Below, piece by piece: positions 34,875-43,147 of a stretch of DNA of 64,000 bases. The notes beneath the pieces were generated by a model, which saw nothing but the letters and a program-made list of their open reading frames with translations, made no database searches and was not told the origin of the DNA. The DNA comes from Oceanospirillum sp048264105 (GTDB taxonomy: Bacteria > Pseudomonadota > Gammaproteobacteria > Pseudomonadales > Halomonadaceae), in contig JBLXDJ010000004.1 in assembly GCA_048264105.1 (NCBI GenBank), positions 434,001 to 498,000 of the forward strand, read 5' to 3'. A program made the position numbers and the translations under genes. Positions within the stretch are counted from its first letter, which is position 1. Each line of letters begins with the position of its first letter.

Positions 34875-34998
34875 TTCCAGAAAAAGACTCTGGGCATACC
34901 GATTTAATAGACCTGATAAAGGGCTTCTCGGAGGTGTAAGAAGGTTTCCGCGATTGGGGCGGGGTACTTCAGGGTCCGGCATATCAAACAGACCCGAT

Positions 34999-35150
34999 AA
35001 AAAAGCGCCGTCTCGGAATTCCGAAATACCTGCCGGAACGAATCCGTCAGGCCGGCGCAGAACAACCCCAAAATTATCCGGTACATGGCAGCTGACGGGA
35101 TCGGCTTACGAACTGTGCAGGGTGACCCCGTCAAGGCCGGATAATTACCC
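34999..35150 (-). ncRNA. Candidate structured small RNA
   Basis: Read on the minus strand, a two-tier hairpin comes first: AATTATCCGG/CCGGATAATT at 35137-35146 and 35072-35081, enclosing TGACGGG/CCCGTCA at 35093-35099 and 35127-35133. A second hairpin with GCGCCG/CGGCGC ends (35053-35058 and 35005-35010) follows and leads straight into six T residues (34999-35004). This is the shape of an independent RNA with its own terminator. It matches no RNA family I recognise, and the promoter is not evident. Confidence 0.35.
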
Positions 35151-35331
35151 TATGTATTGCAAGCGTGATGCCAGTTTTGAACCGGAGGGAAGACTGCCTC
35201 AGTCGTAAAAATACCCAAAGAAATGAGGGTTTTTGCAGAGGGTGGGACAACTTGGGGCGACCCTTTTGTCCTTGTGCCTCCTAATGACTGTTTTCCCTGC
35301 AGAGGCTTAATTAAATGCGCGAAAAATCTAT

Positions 35332-35391
35332 GCCATGCATTTTTGTTAGGAAATAATTCCGTTCTTATACCTTGGTATAGATGCATAGTTC
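35332..35391. other. Three-stem dyad element
   Basis: An outer ATGCAT/ATGCAT pairing encloses two small hairpins, GGAA-ATAA-TTCC and TATACC-TT-GGTATA, giving a three-way-junction shape. It could be an RNA structure or overlapping protein-binding sites. It lies some 200 bases before the periplasmic binding protein gene at 35595. Confidence 0.35.
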
Positions 35392-35594
35392 TAAAGGTGG
35401 TAGCTTTGCGCATTGTACTTAAGTTGTAGGTTTGGCAACTTAGCTATCTCAGAAAGGTCTTAAGTTATCCAGTGCCTGAAACTGAGACTGAATTGTCATG
35501 GAGTGACCTCTTAAAAGCGTTCTTCTCAGGCGATCGCAAGGCTGACCCCTGATGCTGAGAAACGGGTTTCGGAACACAAAAGAGGCGATCCTTC

Positions 35595-36356
35595 ATGCGA
35601 TTACTGACACTTCTGACCACAGCCTGTCTGTTATTTCCTCAGTGGGTTTTTGCTGACCACCGTGCCTGGCCGCAGATCACCGTCGTTACCGAGGATTTTC
35701 CTCCCTATAACTATCAGTCCGGTGGCGATGCTAAGGGGCTGTCGGTTGAGGTGCTGAAGGCGGTGCTGTCGGAGCTGCAACTGACGCCTGAGATTCGTTT
35801 TCTGCCCTGGGCCAGAGCCTACCATGTGGCTACCAGCCAGAAGAATGTGCTGATTTTCTCGATTGCCCGTATTCCGGAGCGGGAAGAGCTGTTTCACTGG
35901 GTGGGTGAGATTGCGCCCTACCGTACATCCCTTTATAAGCTGAGCCAGAATCCCCTTGAGGTCGACAGTCTTGAAGAGGCCAAACAGTATGATCTCGGGG
36001 TTTCCCAGCAGGATGTGATCTATACCTTCCTGAAGTCTGAGGGTTTTACCCGTCTGGATGTGATCGGATCTGACCTGCTTAATATTCAGAAGCTGAAATA
36101 CCAGCGCATTCCCCTGATCGCCTACGATGAAGCCGCGTTTAACTTCGCCATGCGCAAAAATCCTGATCCATCAGAGTTTGAACGGGTGTTGAGTATTGAC
36201 CCACTGTCCGGCGGCTTATATATGGCCTTCAGTCAGGGTTCTGACCCGCATCTGGTCGATGCCTTTCAGGAGGTCCTGCAGCAGATCAAGGTGGAGGGGC
36301 GTTATGGAAATATCCTGCGGCATTATTACGATGCAGTTCCTTCTGTTCATCATTAG
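35595..36356 (+). CDS. Periplasmic family-3 solute-binding-like protein
   Basis: A 253-residue secreted protein. The signal peptide covers about residues 1-20 (LTTACLLFPQWVFA), and the mature part begins with ITVVTEDFPPYNYQ, the typical opening of amino-acid-binding-like proteins. No permease or ATPase is encoded nearby, and such orphan binding proteins in this group often act as sensors or as remnants. The ligand is unknown. It stands before the rhodanese-like and GGDEF-EAL genes but is separated from them by 208 bp. Confidence 0.8.
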   Translation: MRLLTLLTTACLLFPQWVFADHRAWPQITVVTEDFPPYNYQSGGDAKGLSVEVLKAVLSELQLTPEIRFLPWARAYHVATSQKNVLIFSIARIPEREELFHWVGEIAPYRTSLYKLSQNPLEVDSLEEAKQYDLGVSQQDVIYTFLKSEGFTRLDVIGSDLLNIQKLKYQRIPLIAYDEAAFNFAMRKNPDPSEFERVLSIDPLSGGLYMAFSQGSDPHLVDAFQEVLQQIKVEGRYGNILRHYYDAVPSVHH

Positions 36357-36564
36357 GAGGTCCTGTCTGATTCTGATATCCCATCATCTGTTTGCCCTTC
36401 ATTTTCCCCGAAACCCCATATATCCCGAAACCCAACCTCATAGCGTTGCACGTTTCTGAGACGGCTTGCTGCAAAAGTATTTTATAGATAGGCAAAAAAT
36501 ACATCTAAGAGCGCGAAGGGTGTTATACTGAAAATTAACATGTATAAAAAATAAGGGTATTGCC

Positions 36565-37017
36565 ATGACCACTGTCCGTATCGCCGTATTTTTATCGTCA
36601 CTTTTCACTATCGGGCTGGTGTATGCCGGTGGGGCGAACCTGACACCCATGGAGCTGCCCGGAGGGAAAATCGTGACGGTTTCTGAGTTGTCATCCCTGA
36701 TGAAATCCGGGGTCACTATCGTCGATACCCGTTCTGCGGTGAACTTCGGTCGGGGGCATATTCCCGGTGCAGTGCTGATTCCTTATAAGGGGAAAAGTAA
36801 GAACGTGCCGGACTTTAATGGCGATCTTGACCGCTTCTCACTGGATAAACTCAACCTCAAACCCAGCGATCCGGTGGTGTTTTACAGCCACGGGGATACC
36901 GGCTGGAAATCATACAAAGCTGCTTCATACGCTATCAAACAGGGGTTTGATAAGGTCTATTGGTTCCGGAACGGTTTGAGTGCATGGCAGCGTTCTGATC
37001 AGGCTATTGAGCACTGA
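36565..37017 (+). CDS. Secreted rhodanese-like protein lacking the catalytic cysteine
   Basis: A 150-residue protein with a signal peptide (about residues 1-21) and a rhodanese fold: IVDTRSAVNFGRGHIPGAVLIP, then DPVVFYSHGDTGWKSYKAA and GFDKVYWFRNGLSAW. The active-site loop, normally CxxGxRS, reads SHGDTGWKS, and the whole protein has no cysteine at all, so it cannot be a sulfurtransferase. It probably binds a ligand or partner. The stop lies 11 bases before the sensor gene downstream, so it may act as the periplasmic partner of that sensor. Confidence 0.82.
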   Translation: MTTVRIAVFLSSLFTIGLVYAGGANLTPMELPGGKIVTVSELSSLMKSGVTIVDTRSAVNFGRGHIPGAVLIPYKGKSKNVPDFNGDLDRFSLDKLNLKPSDPVVFYSHGDTGWKSYKAASYAIKQGFDKVYWFRNGLSAWQRSDQAIEH

Positions 37018-37028
37018 TAGGTTGAGCT

Positions 37029-39263
37029 ATGGGTTCCATTCACACGATTCGTAACCAGCTTATTGTTTTCTCGCTGGTTTTGTTACTTGCCTTTCTTGGG
37101 TCTTCATCACTGTTCGTAGGCTTTCGGGCCACTATGGAGCAGCAGGCCGAGGCGGCACACCTGATTGAGACGCAAAATGCCAATCTGCAGCAGCTTTTCC
37201 GGGGCATTAATGAATCCCTGTTAACCGAAGGCACGCCCTATTCTGTCGAGATTGCAACTCAGGCCATTGAACAGTTTGAGCAGCAGTTGGCACGTTTACG
37301 GGAGATCTTCGCTGACAGTGCTGTGGGTCTTGGACATGTTTCGGCTGTTGAGGCGCAGTGGCAGGCGTTAAGAGGTTCGCTGGATCAGTTTCTGGTGATT
37401 AACGGTGTCAGCGCCAACGATGATGAACTCATGGTCTCTTATGGCCGCTTCCTGAATGAGGCTCAGTTGCTGCTCGATCGGGGAAAAGCATCCAGTGAGG
37501 CATTTGAATTAGCCCGTCAGGCGACGTCCGAGAAGCTGGTACTGACCCTTGTTGTTTCCTGGATCTGTGTTTTAGGGCTCTTACTGAGTTTTTTCTACTA
37601 TCTCTTTACCCGGGTGGCAAAACCTCTGGATCAGCACAGTCAGCGCTTGCTGCGCTTGTCCGGTGATCAGGATGTTCTGCATCGCTGGTTGCAGCGGGAA
37701 GCCAGCCTCGCGCCGAAAGAGGACATAACCCCTAATGAGCTGACCCGACTGCATTACGGTCTTGGGTTTATGGCCTCGGAGACGCTTAAGCATCTGGAGC
37801 AGCGGCTGCGGGTTGAGTCGGAAATGAAAGCACTCAACAACGAACTGGAGCTGCGTGTTGCCGAACGGACGCAGGAGATCGGTCTATTACTTGAAAACCA
37901 CCGACGGTTGCTCGATTCCGTTGGTGAAGGGATTTTTGGTGTGGATATGGACAACCGCATCACTTTTATTAATCCGACGGCCTGTGAATTACTGGGCGTT
38001 GGGCAGGATGAAGCACTGGGTCGCCACTTTTCCGACCTGATGACGGAGCAGGATCTCAGCGGCAGGACGATCTCTGTTGCGCAATCCTTTGTGTCCCGGG
38101 TGCTGGAATCCGGGCAGAGCATCACCAATGATCACGCGCAGTTTACCTGTGCTGATCATCGGGTTTTGCCGGTTCAGTATATCGCCACGCCCCTTAAAGA
38201 TGGCGATAGCAGCATCGGGGCTGTCGTGGTCTTTCTGGATATCACCGAGCGCTTACAGATCGAAGAGGAGCGCTCACTGGCAGCCAGTATCTATAACGAT
38301 GCGCACTCAGGTTTTGTGGTTACAGATGCTAAGGGGCGGATTATTTCTGTGAACAAAGCCTTTGAACGTATCACAGGTTATTCCGCCGAAGAGGTTATGG
38401 GTAAAGGCACCTCGCTGCTGCGATCCGGCAGACACCCACAGGAGTTTTACCGCCTGATCGATGAAGCGATCCAGCGGGAGGGTGTCTGGTCGGGTGAGCT
38501 TTGGAGTCGGCGTAAGAATGGCGATGAGTTTCCGGAAGTTCGCACTGTAACCGCTATTACTAATACCGCCGGTGAACTGGTTCGCTATGTGACTGAGTTT
38601 GGTGATATCAGCGATAAAAAATTCTCGGAACAGCAGATCTACCGGCTGGCAAACTTTGATGCGCTGACGGATCTGCCCAACCGGCAGTTTTTGCAGAACA
38701 TGTTTAAACAGCATGAGCAGAAAGCGAGCTGGAAGAAACAGACCCTGGCGATGCTCTCCATTCATATCGATGGCATTAAATCGGTTAATGAAACCAGTGG
38801 CAGCGAAGCGGGGGATAAGGTCATTCGTGAAGCGGCCCACCGTATTCAGACACTGGTATCCGCATCCGATACGGTCGCCCGGGTTGCCAGTAATGAGTTC
38901 TCGGTTCTGCTGCCGGACCTGGATGATATGGCTCAGGCGCATCACCTGGCGTCTCAGATTCTGAAATTCATCGGACAGCCCTTTGAGGCAGGCGGCAAGT
39001 CATTCCTGATTACTGCCAGTATGGGGCTGGCAAGCCATCCGGCTCACTCCTCAAAGTTCCATGAGCTGACTCAGTTCTCTGAATCTGCTATGCATGAAGC
39101 CAAGCTCAGAGGCGGCAATCAGTTGGTCGATTTCCGGCCTGAGCTGATCGAATTTGCCCGTGACCGTTTGGAGATTGAGATCGCACTGCGCGAAGCGGTT
39201 AAGTCCTTTGAAGGTCTGGAGTTGTTTTATCAGCCCAAGCTGGACCTGCGTACCGCCGTGTGA
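37029..39263 (+). CDS. Membrane sensor with PAS-PAS-GGDEF domains, 5' part of a split GGDEF-EAL gene
   Basis: 744 residues: transmembrane helix 1 (about 11-33), a periplasmic helical region, helix 2 (about 170-195), a HAMP-like linker and coiled coil, two PAS domains (about 290-415 and 415-535), and a GGDEF domain (about 545-700). The GGDEF signature is degenerate, ASNEF, so cyclase activity is unlikely. The frame stops just after FYQPKLDLRT, the first strand of an EAL domain. The missing part continues in the -1 relation at 39260, so this is one gene broken by a single-base deletion near 39256, or a sequencing error. Confidence 0.82.
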   Translation: MGSIHTIRNQLIVFSLVLLLAFLGSSSLFVGFRATMEQQAEAAHLIETQNANLQQLFRGINESLLTEGTPYSVEIATQAIEQFEQQLARLREIFADSAVGLGHVSAVEAQWQALRGSLDQFLVINGVSANDDELMVSYGRFLNEAQLLLDRGKASSEAFELARQATSEKLVLTLVVSWICVLGLLLSFFYYLFTRVAKPLDQHSQRLLRLSGDQDVLHRWLQREASLAPKEDITPNELTRLHYGLGFMASETLKHLEQRLRVESEMKALNNELELRVAERTQEIGLLLENHRRLLDSVGEGIFGVDMDNRITFINPTACELLGVGQDEALGRHFSDLMTEQDLSGRTISVAQSFVSRVLESGQSITNDHAQFTCADHRVLPVQYIATPLKDGDSSIGAVVVFLDITERLQIEEERSLAASIYNDAHSGFVVTDAKGRIISVNKAFERITGYSAEEVMGKGTSLLRSGRHPQEFYRLIDEAIQREGVWSGELWSRRKNGDEFPEVRTVTAITNTAGELVRYVTEFGDISDKKFSEQQIYRLANFDALTDLPNRQFLQNMFKQHEQKASWKKQTLAMLSIHIDGIKSVNETSGSEAGDKVIREAAHRIQTLVSASDTVARVASNEFSVLLPDLDDMAQAHHLASQILKFIGQPFEAGGKSFLITASMGLASHPAHSSKFHELTQFSESAMHEAKLRGGNQLVDFRPELIEFARDRLEIEIALREAVKSFEGLELFYQPKLDLRTAV

Positions 39264-39964
39264 GTGGGGCTGAAGCTCTGATCCGCTGGAATCATAAAAC
39301 CCTGGGCTTTATCGGCCCGGACCGTTTTATTCCGCTGGCAGAGCAAACTGAACTGATTATTCCCCTTGGTAAATGGATCTTTGAACGCGCCTGTCTGGAT
39401 CTGAAAAAACTGCTGGATGAGGGCGTTGATATTCCCAGTCTGAGTATCAACCTGTCGGCGGTACAGTTTCAGGATGACAGGCTGATCAGCACCTTAAGCG
39501 AGATTATTGAGTCTACCGGCGTTGATCCTGAGCTGATCGATGTCGAGCTGACGGAAAGTTCTGTGATGGGTGATCCTGACCGGGGTATTGAGGTGCTGAA
39601 TGGCCTGAAATCGATCGGTATGAGTATCTCTATCGATGACTTTGGCGTGGCTTATTCATCCTTAAGTTATCTCAGCAAACTGCCTGCTGACAGACTCAAA
39701 ATTGACCGCTCCTTTATCATCGATATTGCCGAAAAGCCTGAGGATCAGGCGATCACCAACAGTATTATCGAGATGGGGCATAACCTTAACTTAACGGTAT
39801 TGGCGGAAGGCGGCGAAACCCAGGAACAGATTGATATGCTGTGTCGTCTGGGCTGTGATGAGCTGCAGGGGTTTTGGTTTAGCCGTCCGTTACCATTTGA
39901 GAAGTTTAAGCCTTTTATCCAGTCCCATCGGCCGCTGAGTATCTGCCCGTCAGAAGTGGTTTAA
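39260..39964 (+). CDS. EAL phosphodiesterase domain, 3' part of the split GGDEF-EAL gene
   Basis: A 234-residue EAL domain lacking only its first strand. The conserved residues are present: AEALIRW, the N in SINLSAVQ, ELTESSVM, DDFGVAYSSLSYL, KIDRSFI, AEGGETQEQ and ELQGFWFSRP, so the domain itself could hydrolyse cyclic di-GMP. It overlaps the upstream frame by four bases. The expected junction RT-G-R-VSGAEAL would be restored by one extra G in the codon after ACC near 39256. The annotated start is only the first GTG in the frame and not a natural one. Confidence 0.8.
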   Translation: MSGAEALIRWNHKTLGFIGPDRFIPLAEQTELIIPLGKWIFERACLDLKKLLDEGVDIPSLSINLSAVQFQDDRLISTLSEIIESTGVDPELIDVELTESSVMGDPDRGIEVLNGLKSIGMSISIDDFGVAYSSLSYLSKLPADRLKIDRSFIIDIAEKPEDQAITNSIIEMGHNLNLTVLAEGGETQEQIDMLCRLGCDELQGFWFSRPLPFEKFKPFIQSHRPLSICPSEVV

Positions 39965-40032
39965 CGGCAACGCGGATGATTTCCCTGATTTGTTGTGCCG
40001 TTGGGAAAAATCGCATCACTGGCTGAAAGCGG

Positions 40033-40977
40033 TTATGTAACCGCTTCTGCCGCTTCTTCTTTTATCTCGCTAAAAACCGCACCCTTCTTATAAAACCCCG
40101 GTGGATGGCCGGTAACTTTTCTGAATGCCCGCCGGAAGGCGGTTTCACTCTGATAGCCGAGTTCATCTGCTATAGCGGCGATACTCTCGTTGCCTGCGCT
40201 GATCTTTTTACAGGCGATACTCATCCGCCACTGGGCGAGATAATCTGCGGGGGTAAAACCCACCACTTCCCGAAAGCGTTTGCTGAAGGCGGTGCGGGAC
40301 ATGCCCGCTGTATTGGCAAGTTCTTCTAACGTCCAGTTCTCGCCGGGGGTATCGTGAATGCCGGTCATGGCGCGGGCCAGTCGTAGGTCGCTCAGGCCGC
40401 CGAGCACGCCGGTGGCGACCTTCTGATTCGCCATCAGATGCCGTAACAGATTCACCAACAGTACCTCTGCCAGTCGGTTGACCACCGTGGTATGGCCGCA
40501 ACGCTGCTGGCCTGCCTCCTGAAACATCAGCTCGACTAAGGGTTTCAGGTTGGAGATCTGACTCTCGCTGGCGGGCAGATAGAGCAGATCCGGCAGGGTG
40601 CTCTGCAGCAGGTTCTGCTCCTGATTCGGTTCCCGATGCAGAAACTGAATCTCAATCTGTGTCACCACCGCAGCCGGTTGCTGATCCGGTCCGACACCGC
40701 TTTCCCGCGCATCTTCCCTCAATTCGGAAAGCTGATGAGCATCCCCTCTGGGCAGCCAGATCAGATCCCCGCACTGGCATTCCAGCGGCTTGGGTTCTGA
40801 TGGTGTTGTGAGCTGCAGGCGACCGCTTTTTACCAGATATAGTCGGCTGCATTCATCTTTCGGTACAGAGAGAGGCTGCAGTCTGAGGTTTTCCTGGCTG
40901 ACATGGCGGCCTTCCGGCTGGAACAGGTTGAGTAGGGCGCTGAGACGATCCATAGGGTAAGCCTGCTTAAAGGTCAT
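40033..40977 (-). CDS. AraC-family regulator with cupin sensor domain
   Basis: A 314-residue regulator. The N-terminal cupin-like domain (RLYLVKSGRLQLTTP, GDLIWLPRGDAHQL) resembles the cupin_6 type. The C-terminal AraC domain has two helix-turn-helix units, with TLEELANTAGMSRTAFSKRF and the second near IAAIADELGYQSETAFRRAF. It is divergent from the peroxiredoxin-like gene across 147 bp and probably regulates it and itself. The inducer is unknown; regulators of this type often respond to oxidants or quinones. Confidence 0.87.
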   Translation of the reverse strand: MTFKQAYPMDRLSALLNLFQPEGRHVSQENLRLQPLSVPKDECSRLYLVKSGRLQLTTPSEPKPLECQCGDLIWLPRGDAHQLSELREDARESGVGPDQQPAAVVTQIEIQFLHREPNQEQNLLQSTLPDLLYLPASESQISNLKPLVELMFQEAGQQRCGHTTVVNRLAEVLLVNLLRHLMANQKVATGVLGGLSDLRLARAMTGIHDTPGENWTLEELANTAGMSRTAFSKRFREVVGFTPADYLAQWRMSIACKKISAGNESIAAIADELGYQSETAFRRAFRKVTGHPPGFYKKGAVFSEIKEEAAEAVT

Positions 40978-40990
40978 GAATAATGTGATT

Positions 40991-41037
40991 TGTACGAACT
41001 GCTAGTAAAGATAGCAAAACTGCGTACTGATCGTACA
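40991..41037. promoter_or_regulatory. Inverted repeat between araC-like and peroxiredoxin genes
   Basis: TGTACGA (40991-40997) and TCGTACA (41031-41037) are inverted copies separated by 33 bases, with further GTAC and TGC elements between. The position between the divergent genes suggests an operator. Confidence 0.4.
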
Positions 41038-41124
41038 GTTTGTTGGCCTATGCTTTCTCCATCGTCACGGCCCGCAAGGTGTTTGCGGAGCGATAAGTGA
41101 TTCAACTTTGGAGATAAAAAAATC

Positions 41125-41661
41125 ATGGTTACGCCTTTAATGCCTCGTCAGTCTGTACCTGCTCTTGATGTCAACACTGTGGGTGGTGACAGCTGGAGTC
41201 TGGAAGAGCAGCACCCGCAACACTTTACCCTGGTGGTGTTTTATCGCGGTTATCACTGCCCGATCTGCAAAAACTATCTGGTGGAGCTGAACCGTCTGGC
41301 GGATGAGTTTGCGGCAAAAGGGATCTCGGTGCTGGCGCTGTCCAGTGATAATGAGGAGCGGGCTACGGCGGCGAAAAAAGAGTGGCAACTGCCCAATATC
41401 ACCATCGGTTATGGTCTGACCGCCCAACAGGTTAAAGACTGGGGGCTGTACACCTCTGCCGGTAAGGGTAAAACCTCAATCGGTGTTGAAGAGCCTGCGG
41501 TATTCAGCGAGCCTGCGCTCTATCTGATTCGCCCCGATGGCACTTTGTACTGGGGTAATGTCAGCACCATGCCGTTTGCCCGTCCGCACTTTAAAGAGAT
41601 GCTGGGGGCGGTGGATTTTGTCATTAAGAATGATTATCCGGCCCGTGGTGAGCTGATCTGA
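41125..41661 (+). CDS. Peroxiredoxin-like (AhpC/TSA) protein
   Basis: A 178-residue thioredoxin-fold protein. The redox motif YHCPICKNYL has a CxxC pair near residues 48-51, in the position of the peroxidatic cysteine of AhpC/TSA proteins. LALSSDNEERA and the DGTLYWGN strand follow. It probably reduces peroxides or organic hydroperoxides; the reductant is not evident. There is no signal peptide. A perfect inverted repeat follows the stop. Confidence 0.85.
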   Translation: MVTPLMPRQSVPALDVNTVGGDSWSLEEQHPQHFTLVVFYRGYHCPICKNYLVELNRLADEFAAKGISVLALSSDNEERATAAKKEWQLPNITIGYGLTAQQVKDWGLYTSAGKGKTSIGVEEPAVFSEPALYLIRPDGTLYWGNVSTMPFARPHFKEMLGAVDFVIKNDYPARGELI

Positions 41662-42115
41662 ACGACAGCCTTCAGACAGTAAATAGCGGCAAAGACAAAA
41701 TGTCCTAAGTGGGACATTTTGTCTTTCAAGGCGGCATCTGGCCGCTTCATCAGGATTCTGCCTACGTGTTCCGGGTGTTTTTTGGCAGAAATAATTTATC
41801 GGACATTTATTTTCTTCCTTCCGGGTTAGGAGCGCAGAATCTCTGAAACAGAATCCGACAAATAGCCCTGTGTGACCCATGGGTTCTGTCTGTTTATCCT
41901 TTGCTAATTTTGCCTCCCTTTGATCCTGAATTTTCCGGCAGGCAGATTTTTGTCTCCTTTTTCGTCATTCTTTCTCCCTGATTTTCTTATTTATCCTCTG
42001 AATAATGAAAACAGGAATGATCTTTGCTCTTTCTTATACTGCAGATAATGCAGGCCATTTTGACGCTCTTTGATCTGAAACAGCCCAAAACCGAAACACA
42101 GAGACGTGACCCGAT
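41662..42115. other. Intergenic region upstream of fdhD
   Basis: A 454-bp gap with no convincing gene. It holds the inverted repeat at 41691-41726 (listed separately), a further GGACATTTAT half-site at 41801-41810 and a small GCGGC/GCCGC hairpin near 41731-41745. No -24/-12 element with proper spacing was found before fdhD. Confidence 0.55.
41691..41726. promoter_or_regulatory. Perfect inverted repeat with doubled GGACATTTTGTC operator motif
   Basis: AAAGACAAAATGTCC (41691-41705) and GGACATTTTGTCTTT (41712-41726) are perfect inverted copies with a 6-base loop. Each arm alone is also a small dyad, GACA-AAA-TGTC. The core equals the site upstream of the fdh operon at 19201. It may be a terminator of the peroxiredoxin gene, a regulator-binding pair for fdhD, or both. 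It is not followed by a T-run. Confidence 0.55.
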
Positions 42116-43063
42116 ATGACCATGATAGAACCCCCTAAGCAGACCGCTGAAGCCCCTGTCATCAGTCAGGCCAGTGCAGAACTGACGCAGACCACTCAGG
42201 TGTTTGATGAGTACGGTCAGACTCGGGATGTTGCGATTGCGGGTGAGCGTCCACTTACGCTCTATCTCAATAAACGCGAGATTGTCACCCTGATGACGCT
42301 GGGTGCTGAGCCGGAAGCCCTGGTACTGGGTTATCTGCGCAATCAGGGTATGGTGAAACGTTTCGATCAGATCCGCGCGGTGCAGGTGGACTGGGATGTA
42401 GAAGCCGCGGTAGTGGTTGCCGATGAGATCGGCGAGGAGCTGGAGGAGAAGCTGGCCCATAAAACCGTCACCACAGGCTGCGGGCAGGGTACGCAATACG
42501 GCGCACTGATGGATGATCTGGAAACGATTCAACTGCCGGACTTTAACGTAGCGCAAAGTGACATCTATCGCTTGCTCAACGCTCTGAACGAATATAACGA
42601 AACCTACCGCTCTGCCGGTGCGGTACACGGTTGTGCGCTGTGCGCCCTGAATCCTGATGCGACAAACCCTGAAGCAGAAGATGATCAGCGCGCAGAAGTG
42701 CTGGCCTTCTCCGAAGATGTGGGTCGCCATAACGCCGTGGATACTCTGGCCGGTAAACAGTGGCTGAGTGTCTCGCCGGAAAATCCAACCCCTATGCTTC
42801 GCGAGCAGATGGTGTTTTACACCACAGGCCGACTCACCTCAGAGATGGTGATTAAGGTCGCCCGTATGGGGATTTCTGTGTTGTTGTCCCGCTCCGGCGT
42901 TACTGCCATGGGGCTGGCGCTGGCTAAGCAGCTGGGCATTATGCTGATCGCCCGTGCCAAGGGGCAGCACTTTATGCTGTATCAGGGTGCAGAGCGTTTT
43001 GACTGGGATGCACCGCCGCCGGTTCGTCCTAAGTCCTCTGTCCGTTCCAGGAATCAGCGCTGA
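42116..43063 (+). CDS. fdhD: FdhD sulfurtransferase for formate dehydrogenase activation
   Basis: A 315-residue cytoplasmic protein that moves sulfur from cysteine desulfurase to the Mo/W-bis-pterin cofactor, without which formate dehydrogenase is inactive. Family segments are clear: ERPLTLYLNKREIVTLMTLG, SEDVGRHNAVDTLAGK, TTGRLTSEMVIKVARMGI and SRSGVTAMGLALA. The usual C-x2-C loop of E. coli FdhD here has only one cysteine, C122 in TTGCGQGT, while a new C-x2-C pair appears at C173/C176 in VHGCALCALN. It is followed by the HTH/PBP gene and the YedE-like transporter. An operator-like motif shared with the fdh operon lies upstream. Confidence 0.92.
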   Translation: MTMIEPPKQTAEAPVISQASAELTQTTQVFDEYGQTRDVAIAGERPLTLYLNKREIVTLMTLGAEPEALVLGYLRNQGMVKRFDQIRAVQVDWDVEAAVVVADEIGEELEEKLAHKTVTTGCGQGTQYGALMDDLETIQLPDFNVAQSDIYRLLNALNEYNETYRSAGAVHGCALCALNPDATNPEAEDDQRAEVLAFSEDVGRHNAVDTLAGKQWLSVSPENPTPMLREQMVFYTTGRLTSEMVIKVARMGISVLLSRSGVTAMGLALAKQLGIMLIARAKGQHFMLYQGAERFDWDAPPPVRPKSSVRSRNQR

Positions 43064-43147
43064 TAAAAAAACAGAAGCGTTAAGAAAAAGCCTAAGCCCT
43101 AATAAGAAACGATTGAATTCCCCACATTTCAAAACCGAGAGAACTCC

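Larger units (their letters stand above)
34692..35594. other. 900-bp gene-free region with several inverted repeats
   Basis: No open frame here has recognisable coding character. In order it contains a minus-strand terminator (34831-34874), two consecutive hairpins that may be a small RNA (34999-35146), a GGGACAA...TTGTCC dyad (35243-35270), a three-stem dyad (35332-35391), an AAGTTG/CAACTT hairpin near 35420-35440, and a TTCTCAG/CTGAGAA dyad near 35522-35562 just before the next gene. Each is short of proof but the density is unusual for this window. Confidence 0.6.

Noticed and set aside
34904..35134. 76-codon minus-strand open frame through the hairpin region
   Set aside because: It runs through both hairpins and a T-run, has no ribosome binding site and no recognisable sequence; an RNA role is more plausible.
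41691..41726. Ordinary terminator of the peroxiredoxin gene only
   Set aside because: It is a perfect inverted repeat, but no T-run follows and its core recurs at the fdh promoter, so a regulatory role must stay open; I did not list it as a terminator.
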